A DNA stretch of 39,319 bases. Source: Acidimicrobiia bacterium. GTDB taxonomy: Bacteria; Actinomycetota; Acidimicrobiia; Spongiisociales; JAENVV01. Shown piece by piece: positions 24,841 through 31,363 of this stretch (within the stretch, counting starts at the first letter, position 1; every line of letters starts with the position of its first letter). Location of the stretch: the NCBI GenBank assembly GCA_016650365.1, contig JAENVV010000103.1:1-39319 (forward strand), in the 5' to 3' direction. The position numbers were made by a program, and so were the translations under genes. The notes under the pieces were generated by a model. It made no database searches. It was given only the letters and a program-made list of their open reading frames with translations, and was not told where the DNA came from.

Positions 24841-25790
24841 GGCGTCGCTCCCAACACCAGCGCCAGCAGCGCCATACGGATCACCAGTCCGTTGTAGGCC
24901 TCTTGCCAATACCGGGCATGATGCGTGTCGTCCACGTCGGTCGACAACTCGTCCATCCTTGGCAGGGAATGCAGGACGATCGACGATCGTTTCGCTTTGG
25001 TGGCCAGCAATTCGGCGGTGACCTGGTATCGAGAATCTGTCGTGCCCAACGAATCACCACGCTCGTCCCGGCTCTTGCCATAGTCGGCCTGGACAACCGG
25101 TTCGATGAAGATCACGTCAGCCTCGTTGACAACCTCCCCCACGTCTTCGGCTTTCCGGAAGCTGAGGCCACGGTCTCGAACCGTCTTGAGCAGCACCTCG
25201 TCGGGTTCCTCATCGGCTGGGCACACGTAGATGAGTTCTGCGTCAAACTGGGTCAACGCATAGGCGAGAGAGTGCATCGTGCGCATCCGCCAGTCCCCGA
25301 CCGCCACAAAGGTCAGGCCATCGACACGCCCCAACTCGTTACGCACGGTGAAAAGGTCGGTCAGGACCTGAGTGGGATGCTCCCCCCAGCCGTCACCACC
25401 GTTGATAACCGGAATCGAAGCCCAGCGAGCCATCTCGTGCGGTGCCCCGATCTGCGGGTGTCTCATGACAATGACGTCACCGTAATACTCCAACATGTGG
25501 GCGGTGTCTTTGATCGACTCCTGATAGAAGTCCCCCGCTCTGGTCATCTTCGCGTCGGCGAACCCGGTCACGTGGCCCCCCAACCGCAACATCGCAGACT
25601 CATGTGCGAGGCGGGTTCTGGTCGAGGCCTGAAAGAAGGCGCTGACGAGGATCTTGCCTGCCAGAAGATCAATGGTTCGCCGGCTTTTGGCGACCGGGTC
25701 GAACCGGTCGCCGGCTTCAAACACGGATTCGAAATCTGCCCGGCTGAAGTCGTCCAATGACAAAATGTCACGTCCTGCAAATTCGCGCAT
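24837..25790 (-). CDS. Aspartate-carbamoyltransferase-like enzyme, probably catabolic
   Basis: A 317-residue transcarbamylase of the PyrB branch: ASTRTR (55-60), MRHPQIGAPHEMA (109-121), INGGDGWGEHPTQVLTDLFTV (from 129), VGDWRMRTMHSL and LHSLPRMDEL near 275, ending in AYNGLVIRMALLALVLG. Biosynthetic PyrB would sit with pyr genes. This one heads a purine-degradation operon beside a second transcarbamylase and carbamate kinase, so a different ureido substrate or the reverse reaction is likely. ATG 25788-25790 has AGGAG about seven bases upstream. True aspartate specificity cannot be excluded. Confidence 0.85.
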   Translation of the reverse strand: MREFAGRDILSLDDFSRADFESVFEAGDRFDPVAKSRRTIDLLAGKILVSAFFQASTRTRLAHESAMLRLGGHVTGFADAKMTRAGDFYQESIKDTAHMLEYYGDVIVMRHPQIGAPHEMARWASIPVINGGDGWGEHPTQVLTDLFTVRNELGRVDGLTFVAVGDWRMRTMHSLAYALTQFDAELIYVCPADEEPDEVLLKTVRDRGLSFRKAEDVGEVVNEADVIFIEPVVQADYGKSRDERGDSLGTTDSRYQVTAELLATKAKRSSIVLHSLPRMDELSTDVDDTHHARYWQEAYNGLVIRMALLALVLGATP

Positions 25791-25913
25791 GACTAACTCC
25801 TGGTCGTAGTCGCCCTACTGTGCAACCGTCGACCGACCAGCGCTAGTGGCATTTGTCATAATCAGCCGGAGGCCTTTCACGGGGTACAATGCCTCTCTGA
25901 TCAAGGAGCAACT
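25791..25913 (+). promoter_or_regulatory. Divergent promoter region with a TACAAT -10 element for the plus-strand gene
   Basis: This 123-bp spacer separates the start codons of the minus-strand transcarbamylase operon and the plus-strand nitrilase. TACAAT at 25885-25890 is a good -10 box, 24 bases before the ATG. AAGGAG (25903-25908) is the ribosome-binding site. No convincing -35 is seen at 16-18 bases, and no clear -10 for the minus direction, so activator-dependent expression is possible. Confidence 0.45.
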
Positions 25914-26753
25914 ATGTCGATGAACGTGAGGGCCGCCCTCGTACAGTCCGAATGGACCGGTGACACGGAGTCGATGATCGAAAAGAACATCGGGTACGCC
26001 CGGGAGGCAGCCAACGATGGCGCTCAAGTTCTCTGTTTCCAGGAGATCTTCTCGGCTCCCTACTTCTGCACGGTGCAAGATCGCAGCTTCTTCTCCTACG
26101 CCGAGGAGATGCCGGGACCCACCACCGACCGCATGGTGGATCTCGCCAAAGAAACCGGGATGGTGCTTGTCGTCCCGATGTTCGAGAAAGTCGATGACGG
26201 GACCTACTACAACACGGCTGCCGTCATCGACGCCGACGGCAGCTTCCTTGGCAAATATCGCAAGAACCACATCCCCCAGGTGCAGGGGTTCTGGGAGAAG
26301 TTCTACTTCCGGCCCGGCAACCTCGGATATCCAGTTTTCGACACTGCTGTCGGAAAGGTCGGCGTGTATATCTGTTACGACCGCCACTTCCCGGAGGGTT
26401 GGCGGGAGCTCGGTCTCAACGGTGCCAAGATCGTGTTCAACCCATCGGCCACGACCCGGGGGCATTCCAAATATCTCTGGCAGCTCGAACAGCCGGCCGC
26501 CGCCGTCGCCAACGAGTACTTCGTCGGGGCCATCAATCGGGTGGGCCCTGAACCTGCCGAAAACACCGACTACTACGGCTCGTCATACTTCGTGGATCCC
26601 CGCGCCCGGCTGGTCGGGGAAGTGGCATCTGACCAGAAAGACGAAGTCATCGTCCGCGATCTCGATATGTCGATGATCGAAGAAACTCGCAACTACTGGC
26701 AATTCTTTCGTGATCGCCGCCCCGATACCTACACCCAGACCGGGGCGATCTGA
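25914..26753 (+). CDS. Beta-ureidopropionase-like nitrilase (N-carbamoyl amidohydrolase)
   Basis: A 279-residue carbon-nitrogen hydrolase with Glu44 (CFQEIFSAPYF), Lys117 (GKYRKNHIPQV) and Cys154 (YICYDRHFPEGWR). The RKNHIP stretch and FYFRPGN that follows are characteristic of beta-ureidopropionases and N-carbamoylputrescine amidases, which split ureido groups from amines or beta-amino acids. It is the first plus-strand gene opposite the transcarbamylase operon, with its own promoter and AAGGAG site. Together with the D-carbamoylase-like enzyme it gives the locus two different decarbamoylating nitrilases. The substrate is inferred from neighbours. Confidence 0.87.
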   Translation: MSMNVRAALVQSEWTGDTESMIEKNIGYAREAANDGAQVLCFQEIFSAPYFCTVQDRSFFSYAEEMPGPTTDRMVDLAKETGMVLVVPMFEKVDDGTYYNTAAVIDADGSFLGKYRKNHIPQVQGFWEKFYFRPGNLGYPVFDTAVGKVGVYICYDRHFPEGWRELGLNGAKIVFNPSATTRGHSKYLWQLEQPAAAVANEYFVGAINRVGPEPAENTDYYGSSYFVDPRARLVGEVASDQKDEVIVRDLDMSMIEETRNYWQFFRDRRPDTYTQTGAI

Positions 26754-26784
26754 ACCTCGATCAACCGCCGATGGATCTCTGGCA

Positions 26785-27603
26785 CTAGGGCGCGGCCGCC
26801 GCCAGTCCGGCTGTCAGCACCACAAAAAGGCCGAGTATCACCTGTTGGGCACCGACGACGCCAATCGCCGGCGGAGGTCGACGAACCAGCCACATCTGGA
26901 CGCCTGCCATGACCACAATGGCCGACCATCCACCCCAGGGGACAAACCCGGCCACGGCGCCCAAAGCAACGACCAGCACTGCCAGGATCTGCCCGAAGTC
27001 GCTGACAGTCCGCTTATGAGGCTGCTTCTTGGACCTGAGCAATTGAACCCGTACAAAGATGACCGCCGCCATCGATCTCGCCGCGATCACCAGCCACAAA
27101 CCGCCTGCTACCGACGGCGAAACGCCGCCGAGCAGGCCGACGGCCGCCGCCACCGATCCGATCCCGATGGTCCCGGCCAACTCGGGTACCAGCCTACGAC
27201 TGCGAGACCGGATGTCGTACCACCACTCGACGGCCACCAGCGGAGCAGCCACTCCGAGCGGAGCCAGAAATCGCAGGCTCCGGCCCAGAGTCAGACCGAC
27301 CAATAAGACCGTTAGGAGGCCCGCTTCTGCGGCTGCCACCTTCCGGGCCAGAACCGTGCGGGGAAGTTCTCGCCGACGCCGATGGTCCACCATGACCATC
27401 TTGAGCGGTGTCCGCAGCATGAACCCGAGCAAGGTGACGAGCCCGAGCACAACGCCGGACCATGAGAACGCCACCAGAAGTCCAAGCAAAACTGGTTCGA
27501 TCGTAAAGGCCCAACCACCGTGCTCAGAGGGGATGGCAACCATCGCCAGCGTTGGCCGCGGGACTGCGGACATCTCGGGGCCAGGGACGGGGTCAAGAGT
27601 CAT
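26785..27603 (-). CDS. YwiC-like integral membrane protein
   Basis: A 272-residue protein with eight or nine predicted helices. After a short soluble start it has PSEHGGWAFTIEPVLLGLL (26-44), the counterpart of the QHGAW motif that opens YwiC-like proteins, then a basic loop MVDHRRRRELPRTVLARK near 71-88. The family's role is unknown; in Bacillus it lies near nitrate-respiration genes. It is convergent with the nitrilase (31-bp spacer) and only 57 bp separate its start from the divergent adenosine deaminase. Met11 is an alternative start. Confidence 0.75.
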   Translation of the reverse strand: MTLDPVPGPEMSAVPRPTLAMVAIPSEHGGWAFTIEPVLLGLLVAFSWSGVVLGLVTLLGFMLRTPLKMVMVDHRRRRELPRTVLARKVAAAEAGLLTVLLVGLTLGRSLRFLAPLGVAAPLVAVEWWYDIRSRSRRLVPELAGTIGIGSVAAAVGLLGGVSPSVAGGLWLVIAARSMAAVIFVRVQLLRSKKQPHKRTVSDFGQILAVLVVALGAVAGFVPWGGWSAIVVMAGVQMWLVRRPPPAIGVVGAQQVILGLFVVLTAGLAAAAP

Positions 27604-27619
27604 CCGCCAAGTCTACAAA

Positions 27620-27656
27620 TACAATAGGATGTGGAGCCTGGACCGCGAGGAGGTGA
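27620..27656 (+). promoter_or_regulatory. -10 element and perfect Shine-Dalgarno for the adenosine deaminase gene
   Basis: TACAAT at 27620-27625 is a likely -10 box. AGGAGGTGA at 27648-27656 matches the 16S anti-Shine-Dalgarno end over its full length. Measured from its AGGAGG core, the best-spaced codon in the deaminase frame is ATC 27660-27662 (six bases). The TGA inside this element closes the frame upstream, so no ATG, GTG or TTG is available before the catalytic residues. Confidence 0.55.
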
Positions 27657-27659
27657 ATC

Positions 27660-28667
27660 ATCGACGCCGCCCTGAGAGGCCTTCCCAAGGCCGAGCTTCA
27701 CTGTCACATTGAGGGAACGCTCGAACCCGAAATGCAGTTTGCTCTGGCGAGCCGCAACGGCCAAACCGGTCGCTATTCATCCGTCGAAGAACTCAGAGCC
27801 GCATACGATTTCACCGATCTTCAGTCCTTCCTCGATATCTACTACGAAGGGGCCGCGGCCTTAAGGACCGAGGAAGATTTTTACGACCTCACCTGGGCGT
27901 ACCTGGAACGGGCAGCTGCCGACGGCGTGCGCCGAGCGGAGGTTTTCTTTGATCCCCAAACCCATACCGAACGGGGCGTCAGCCTCGAGACGGTCATCAA
28001 TGGGATCGGGGCGGCCCTTGATCGCAGCACCGAGTTTGGGATTTCGACCGGACTGATTCTGTGCTTTCTACGCCATCTGGGCGCTACCGAAGCGCTCGCT
28101 ACCCTCGAACAAGCCCTCCCCTATCGCAATCGCCTCCTCGGAGTGGGCCTCGATTCATCCGAGAGTGGTCTTCCACCCGAGCTATTCGCGGCGACCTACG
28201 ACCTGGCCAGACAGGAGGGCCTTCGACTGGTTGCCCACGCCGGCGAAGAAGGACCACCTGAGTACATCTGGCAGGCGCTGGACGTGTTGGGTGTCGAACG
28301 TATCGACCACGGTGTGAGCGCTATCGAAGACCCGGCCCTCGTCGATCGACTGGCTGCCGATCAAATTGCCTTGACAATGTGTCCCCTATCGAATCTAAAA
28401 CTCCACGTTGTCGCTGACCTCGCCGAGCATCCGCTCGGGCGATTGCTCGACGCAGGCGTACAGGTGACCGTCAATTCCGACGACCCCGCCTATTTCGGTG
28501 GGTACCTCGGCGCCAACTACGACGCCGTCGGCCGGGCACTTGGTCTTGAACCATCCGCACTGATTCAGCTGGCTCGTAACAGCCTTGAAGCGTCGTTCCT
28601 CCCCGAAACCGACCCGATTTTCGCTGAGTTCGAGCGGGGCGTCGCAGCCTTGGAGTTGGTCGAATAG
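27660..28667 (+). CDS. add: Adenosine deaminase family protein with a non-standard ATC start
   Basis: A 335-residue TIM-barrel deaminase converting adenosine (or adenine) to inosine (hypoxanthine). The metal-binding HCH is residues 14-16 in LPKAELHCHIEG; further motifs are AHAGEEGPP, IDHGVSAI, CPLSNLKL and NSDDPAYFGG. The first ATG (27732) lies nine codons after the HCH, so it cannot be the start of a working enzyme. Between the upstream stop and that ATG the frame offers only ATC, ATC and a CTG; ATC 27660 sits six bases after the AGGAGG core of a perfect ribosome-binding site. A one-base sequence error is the alternative. It fits the purine salvage and degradation theme. Confidence 0.85.
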   Translation: MDAALRGLPKAELHCHIEGTLEPEMQFALASRNGQTGRYSSVEELRAAYDFTDLQSFLDIYYEGAAALRTEEDFYDLTWAYLERAAADGVRRAEVFFDPQTHTERGVSLETVINGIGAALDRSTEFGISTGLILCFLRHLGATEALATLEQALPYRNRLLGVGLDSSESGLPPELFAATYDLARQEGLRLVAHAGEEGPPEYIWQALDVLGVERIDHGVSAIEDPALVDRLAADQIALTMCPLSNLKLHVVADLAEHPLGRLLDAGVQVTVNSDDPAYFGGYLGANYDAVGRALGLEPSALIQLARNSLEASFLPETDPIFAEFERGVAALELVE

Positions 28668-28714
28668 CCAGTTGAACCGGCCGACCGTCCCGTGGTCGTT
28701 GATGCGAACGATTG

Positions 28715-28745
28715 ACGCCCACCCCACTCGTCGAGTGGTGGGCGT
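28715..28745 (+). terminator. Hairpin after the adenosine deaminase gene
   Basis: ACGCCCACC-CC-ACTC pairs with GAGTGGTGGGCGT: 13 base pairs with a two-base bulge and a tight loop. It lies about 50 bases after the deaminase stop and before the selenoprotein gene. No U-tract follows, as is common for terminators in high-GC actinobacteria. Confidence 0.5.
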
Positions 28746-28809
28746 ACCGAACCGACCGATCTGGCGATTCACGGGGATAGTCTGAAGTTCCCCTATCGTG
28801 GGTACACCT

Positions 28810-29103
28810 ATGCAGCTTGACATCACCCCCGAAGCCATAGCCCTGGTCCGCCGGAAGGGCGGGGTCATGGCCATCGACTTCATCCCCCCGATCAGTTGAG
28901 GCGGAACGCTTCAGGTGTCGGTCGACACCTACCTCAAAGGCAAGGATCTGGCCCCGTACCAACGGCTGGAGGTCGACGATGTCGAACTGCATGTATCGCC
29001 GGCACTATCGACCTGGGCAGATCGAGCCACGGTGACGGTCAGGTCGGGAGCGCTTGGTAAGAGGTTTGAGATTCTCGCCGACCACAAACACCAACCGACG
29101 TGA
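28810..29103 (+). CDS. Small selenoprotein with Sec30 encoded by in-frame TGA (HesB-like / CC-Se type)
   Basis: From ATG 28810 the frame reads MQLDITPEAIALVRRKGG, then DFIPPIS, TGA (28897-28899), GGTLQVSVDTYLKGKD and on to TGA 29101-29103, 97 residues in all. Coding character (hydrophobic strands, EVDDVELHVSP) continues unbroken across the TGA, and a SECIS-like hairpin starts at that TGA. Small HesB-like proteins with one Cys or Sec in a G-rich turn after an N-terminal strand look similar; the function of such proteins is unknown, probably redox or metal/selenium handling. The ribosome-binding site is weak, and GTG 28798 in frame is an alternative start. Gene callers would report only the 62-residue remainder from 28915. 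The selenium link agrees with the XdhD and YgfK neighbours. Confidence 0.78.
28897..28936 (+). promoter_or_regulatory. Bacterial SECIS element
   Basis: The in-frame TGA with two following bases (TGAGG, 28897-28901) pairs with CCTCA (28932-28936). Above an internal loop, AGGTGTC (28913-28919) pairs perfectly with GACACCT (28924-28930), closing a GGTC loop (28920-28923). The loop begins 20 bases after the TGA. UGA at the foot of a ~40-nt hairpin with a G-U containing apical loop is the bacterial SECIS design read by SelB; the GGUC loop core also occurs in E. coli fdhF. Confidence 0.78.
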
Positions 29104-29114
29104 AGTCATTGAAG

Positions 29115-29132
29115 GAGCACCGGTCGGTGCTC
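29115..29132 (+). terminator. Hairpin just after the selenoprotein gene, GGTC loop
   Basis: GAGCACC (29115-29121) pairs with GGTGCTC (29126-29132) around a GGTC loop, 11 bases after the TGA 29101-29103. The simplest reading is a terminator without U-tract. Its loop is identical to that of the SECIS element and begins 18 bases after a TGA, so a second SECIS-like role is conceivable. Confidence 0.5.
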
Positions 29133-29178
29133 TCCAGTGGCTGGTCAGACGGATGACTCGCAGATGAATGGCGTACGT

Positions 29179-29193
29179 TTTACAATCCGTAAA
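29179..29193 (+). promoter_or_regulatory. Palindrome TTTAC-N5-GTAAA over a TACAAT -10 box (candidate operator)
   Basis: TTTAC (29179-29183) and GTAAA (29189-29193) form a perfect inverted repeat with five-base spacer. The likely -10 box TACAAT (29181-29186) lies inside it. The element is 20 bases before the YkoF-like gene, whose operon includes a HTH protein, so repression by that protein or another dimeric regulator would be plausible. Confidence 0.4.
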
Positions 29194-29212
29194 GTGATTG
29201 CGAGAGGATGAC

Positions 29213-29461
29213 ATGGATCTAGCTGCCGAGTTTCTGGTGGAGCCTTTCTCAGAGGGTTCGCCTGGGCCCCACGTGCAGGCGGCAGTTCGGGCCGTCGAGT
29301 CGACTGGACTGGTTGTAGACGTCGGCCCGTTCGGCAACACCACCACCGGCGAAGCAACCATGGTCCTGGCGGCGGTTAGCTCGGCCATGGCTGCGGCTAT
29401 CAATGCCGGAGCTACCCGGGTGAGCCTCAGCCTCATCCGTGGCGAAACCCCTACCCCATGA
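29213..29461 (+). CDS. YkoF/MTH1187-like thiamine-binding-fold protein
   Basis: An 82-residue protein of the small ferredoxin-like family once called DUF77. It begins with a strand followed by EPFSEGSPGPHVQAAVRAVES, then GLVVDVGPFGNTTTGE and a helix VLAAVSSAMAAAINAGATRVSLSL. Family members bind thiamine or related cations and often lie near transport or regulatory genes. ATG 29213 is preceded by AGAGG; an in-frame TTG five codons upstream is less likely. It overlaps the following HTH gene by four bases (ATGA), so both are expressed together. Confidence 0.8.
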   Translation: MDLAAEFLVEPFSEGSPGPHVQAAVRAVESTGLVVDVGPFGNTTTGEATMVLAAVSSAMAAAINAGATRVSLSLIRGETPTP

Positions 29462-29820
29462 GCGTTCATACAACGTTCGCCGCGGCCCTCGAACCACTAT
29501 TACGGGTTATCGGCGCCACCGCTATCGACGTTGCAGAAGCTACTGACTCGGACGTCGTGCTGGAATGGGCCGGTCGGCCGGCCGTGGCGATTCGCCTCGA
29601 CTTCGCCGAAACGACCGCCGCTCAGGTGCGCGGCGTGGAAACCGAATTCGGGGCTCCCCTGTCAGACCTGACCCGCGAACAGAAACAGATCGCAGTGCGG
29701 ATTCTCGACGAACGAGGAGCCTTTGCGCTACGAAAAGCCATTGAAGACGTCGCTGACGCGATGGGCGTCAGTCGCATCACGATCTACAACTATCTCAATG
29801 CGATCAGACAGGCTGACTGA
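29458..29820 (+). CDS. Short DauR/YheO-type helix-turn-helix regulator
   Basis: A 120-residue protein. Its last ~50 residues (LTREQKQIAVRILDERGAF, then ALRKAIEDVADAMGVSRITIYNYLN) match the HTH domain of YheO/DauR regulators, the latter controlling D-arginine catabolism. The normal N-terminal PAS-like domain of about 110 residues is replaced by a ~65-residue segment rich in acidic and Ala/Val residues that I do not recognise. It is translationally coupled to the YkoF-like gene and precedes two PLP enzymes, so it probably controls this amino-acid branch. The TTTAC-N5-GTAAA palindrome upstream is a candidate site. Confidence 0.78.
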   Translation: MSVHTTFAAALEPLLRVIGATAIDVAEATDSDVVLEWAGRPAVAIRLDFAETTAAQVRGVETEFGAPLSDLTREQKQIAVRILDERGAFALRKAIEDVADAMGVSRITIYNYLNAIRQAD

Positions 29821-29875
29821 TGCCCGCTGATTCTGCAACCGAAACCAATCAATCAAGCGTCCCCGAAGGAGCATC

Positions 29876-31363
29876 GTGACAACTTCCATCATGGGTCTTT
29901 TCGACACCATCGTCGACGAGAGGGCCCTGACCAACACCGTCGAGCGTTTTCGGGAACGTGAGATCGCGCTTCCGACGTTTGCCCAACTCGCCGATCCGTC
30001 GACGATGCCAGAAGGCGTGAGAGACGCTCTTGCCAATGTGGGCCCGGATGATCCAGACCCTCGCAATCTGTGGCGGGTCAACTGGTATAACGATGAGCAC
30101 CGGACCGGCCGAACGGATGTCCCGGAGTACGTCGAAATTCCAAGCGAATTGAGCGGCATCGATGTCCGGATCCTCATGGCACTTGGGGACAAGTTCCCGA
30201 TGATCCGCGCCCACAAGGTATTGGCGGCCTACGCCTGCCTGGCGCCCCGCATCGTCACCGGGGCGTTTGATCCAACCCGCCATCGGGCCATTTGGCCGTC
30301 GACCGGCAACTATGCCAGGGGCGGCGTCGCCATCAGCCGGATCATGGGCTGCCGCGCGATGGCCGTCTTGCCCGAAGGCATGAGCCAGGAACGGTTCGAC
30401 TGGCTTAACGAATGGACTGCGGGTCCTGAGGACATCCTGCGGACGACCGGAACCGAATCCAATGTCAAAGAGATCTATGACGCCTGCAACGAGCTGGCCA
30501 AAGACCCGGCCAATGTGGTCTTGAATCAGTTCTCGGAGTTCGCCAACCACCTCGGGCACTACTACGTAACCGGGCGGGCCCTCGAACACATCTACGAAGC
30601 GGCCGGTGGAGGAAACCTCGTGGCCTTTGTCTCGGCCTCCGGATCGGGGGGAACGATCGCGGCGGGCGACTACCTCAAGGAACGCCATGGATCCCGGATC
30701 GTGGCGGTCGAGGCCCTGGAGTGTCCCACGATGCTCTACAACGGATATGGCGAGCACAACATTCAGGGCATCGGCGACAAACACATTCCGCTCATCCAGA
30801 ATGTCATGAACACAGACGATGTCGTGGCCATCACCGACCATGCCACCGACACGTTATTGCTGCTATTCAACACTCCGGCCGGAAAAGACTATCTCGTCGG
30901 TCAGGGACTCGACCCGGCCCTGGTCGATCAGCTCAAACATCTCGGGTTCTCGTCAATCGCCAACCTGCTGGCTGCCATCAAAGTCGCCAAATTGCACGGC
31001 TACGGAGCAGGCGACGTCATTGTCACCGTGGCGACCGACGGGTTCGAACTGTACAAGTCGGAAGTGGACAAGATCATCTCCCGGGACCATCCAGGTGGCT
31101 TCGGCGAAACGGCTGCCGCGGCGGCCCATGCCCGGTTCCTCACCGGCATCGATACCGATCACACGGTCGACATCGGGGCGATCGGGAGGAAACGGATATT
31201 CAACCTCGGTTACTACACGTGGGTCGAGCAGCAAGGCGTCGATTTCGAGTCATTCGAAGCCAGACGATCCCAGAAATTCTGGAAGGACCTCCATGGACAC
31301 GTCGAACGTTGGGACGCCCAGATCAACGAATTCAACGCCCGGACCGGAGTGACGGTTGACTGA
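29876..31363 (+). CDS. Fold-type-II PLP-dependent enzyme (ammonia-lyase/cysteine-synthase-like)
   Basis: A 495-residue PLP enzyme. The Schiff-base lysine is probably Lys114 in MIRAHKVLAAYACLAP, reminiscent of the xFKMLGG motif of diaminopropionate ammonia-lyase. STGNYARGGVAISRIMG (about 142-158) is the substrate/Asn loop, and SASGSGGTIAAGDYLKE near 258 is the phosphate-binding glycine loop. A long N-terminal extension and a C-terminal ~90-residue helical part are unusual for cysteine synthase. GTG 29876 has AAGGAG five bases upstream. It overlaps the second PLP gene by eight bases. In yge/ygf clusters a PLP lyase (YgeX) finishes the pathway; this pair may do the same, but the reaction is unproved. 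Confidence 0.8.
   Translation: MTTSIMGLFDTIVDERALTNTVERFREREIALPTFAQLADPSTMPEGVRDALANVGPDDPDPRNLWRVNWYNDEHRTGRTDVPEYVEIPSELSGIDVRILMALGDKFPMIRAHKVLAAYACLAPRIVTGAFDPTRHRAIWPSTGNYARGGVAISRIMGCRAMAVLPEGMSQERFDWLNEWTAGPEDILRTTGTESNVKEIYDACNELAKDPANVVLNQFSEFANHLGHYYVTGRALEHIYEAAGGGNLVAFVSASGSGGTIAAGDYLKERHGSRIVAVEALECPTMLYNGYGEHNIQGIGDKHIPLIQNVMNTDDVVAITDHATDTLLLLFNTPAGKDYLVGQGLDPALVDQLKHLGFSSIANLLAAIKVAKLHGYGAGDVIVTVATDGFELYKSEVDKIISRDHPGGFGETAAAAAHARFLTGIDTDHTVDIGAIGRKRIFNLGYYTWVEQQGVDFESFEARRSQKFWKDLHGHVERWDAQINEFNARTGVTVD

Noticed and set aside
27732-28667. Adenosine deaminase starting at ATG 27732
   Set aside because: This start would remove the metal-binding HCH, which is clearly encoded upstream in the same frame and looks conserved.
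28915-29103. Separate 62-residue ORF starting at GTG 28915
   Set aside because: It is the in-frame remainder of the selenoprotein gene after TGA 28897; the GTG lies inside the SECIS hairpin and has no ribosome-binding site.
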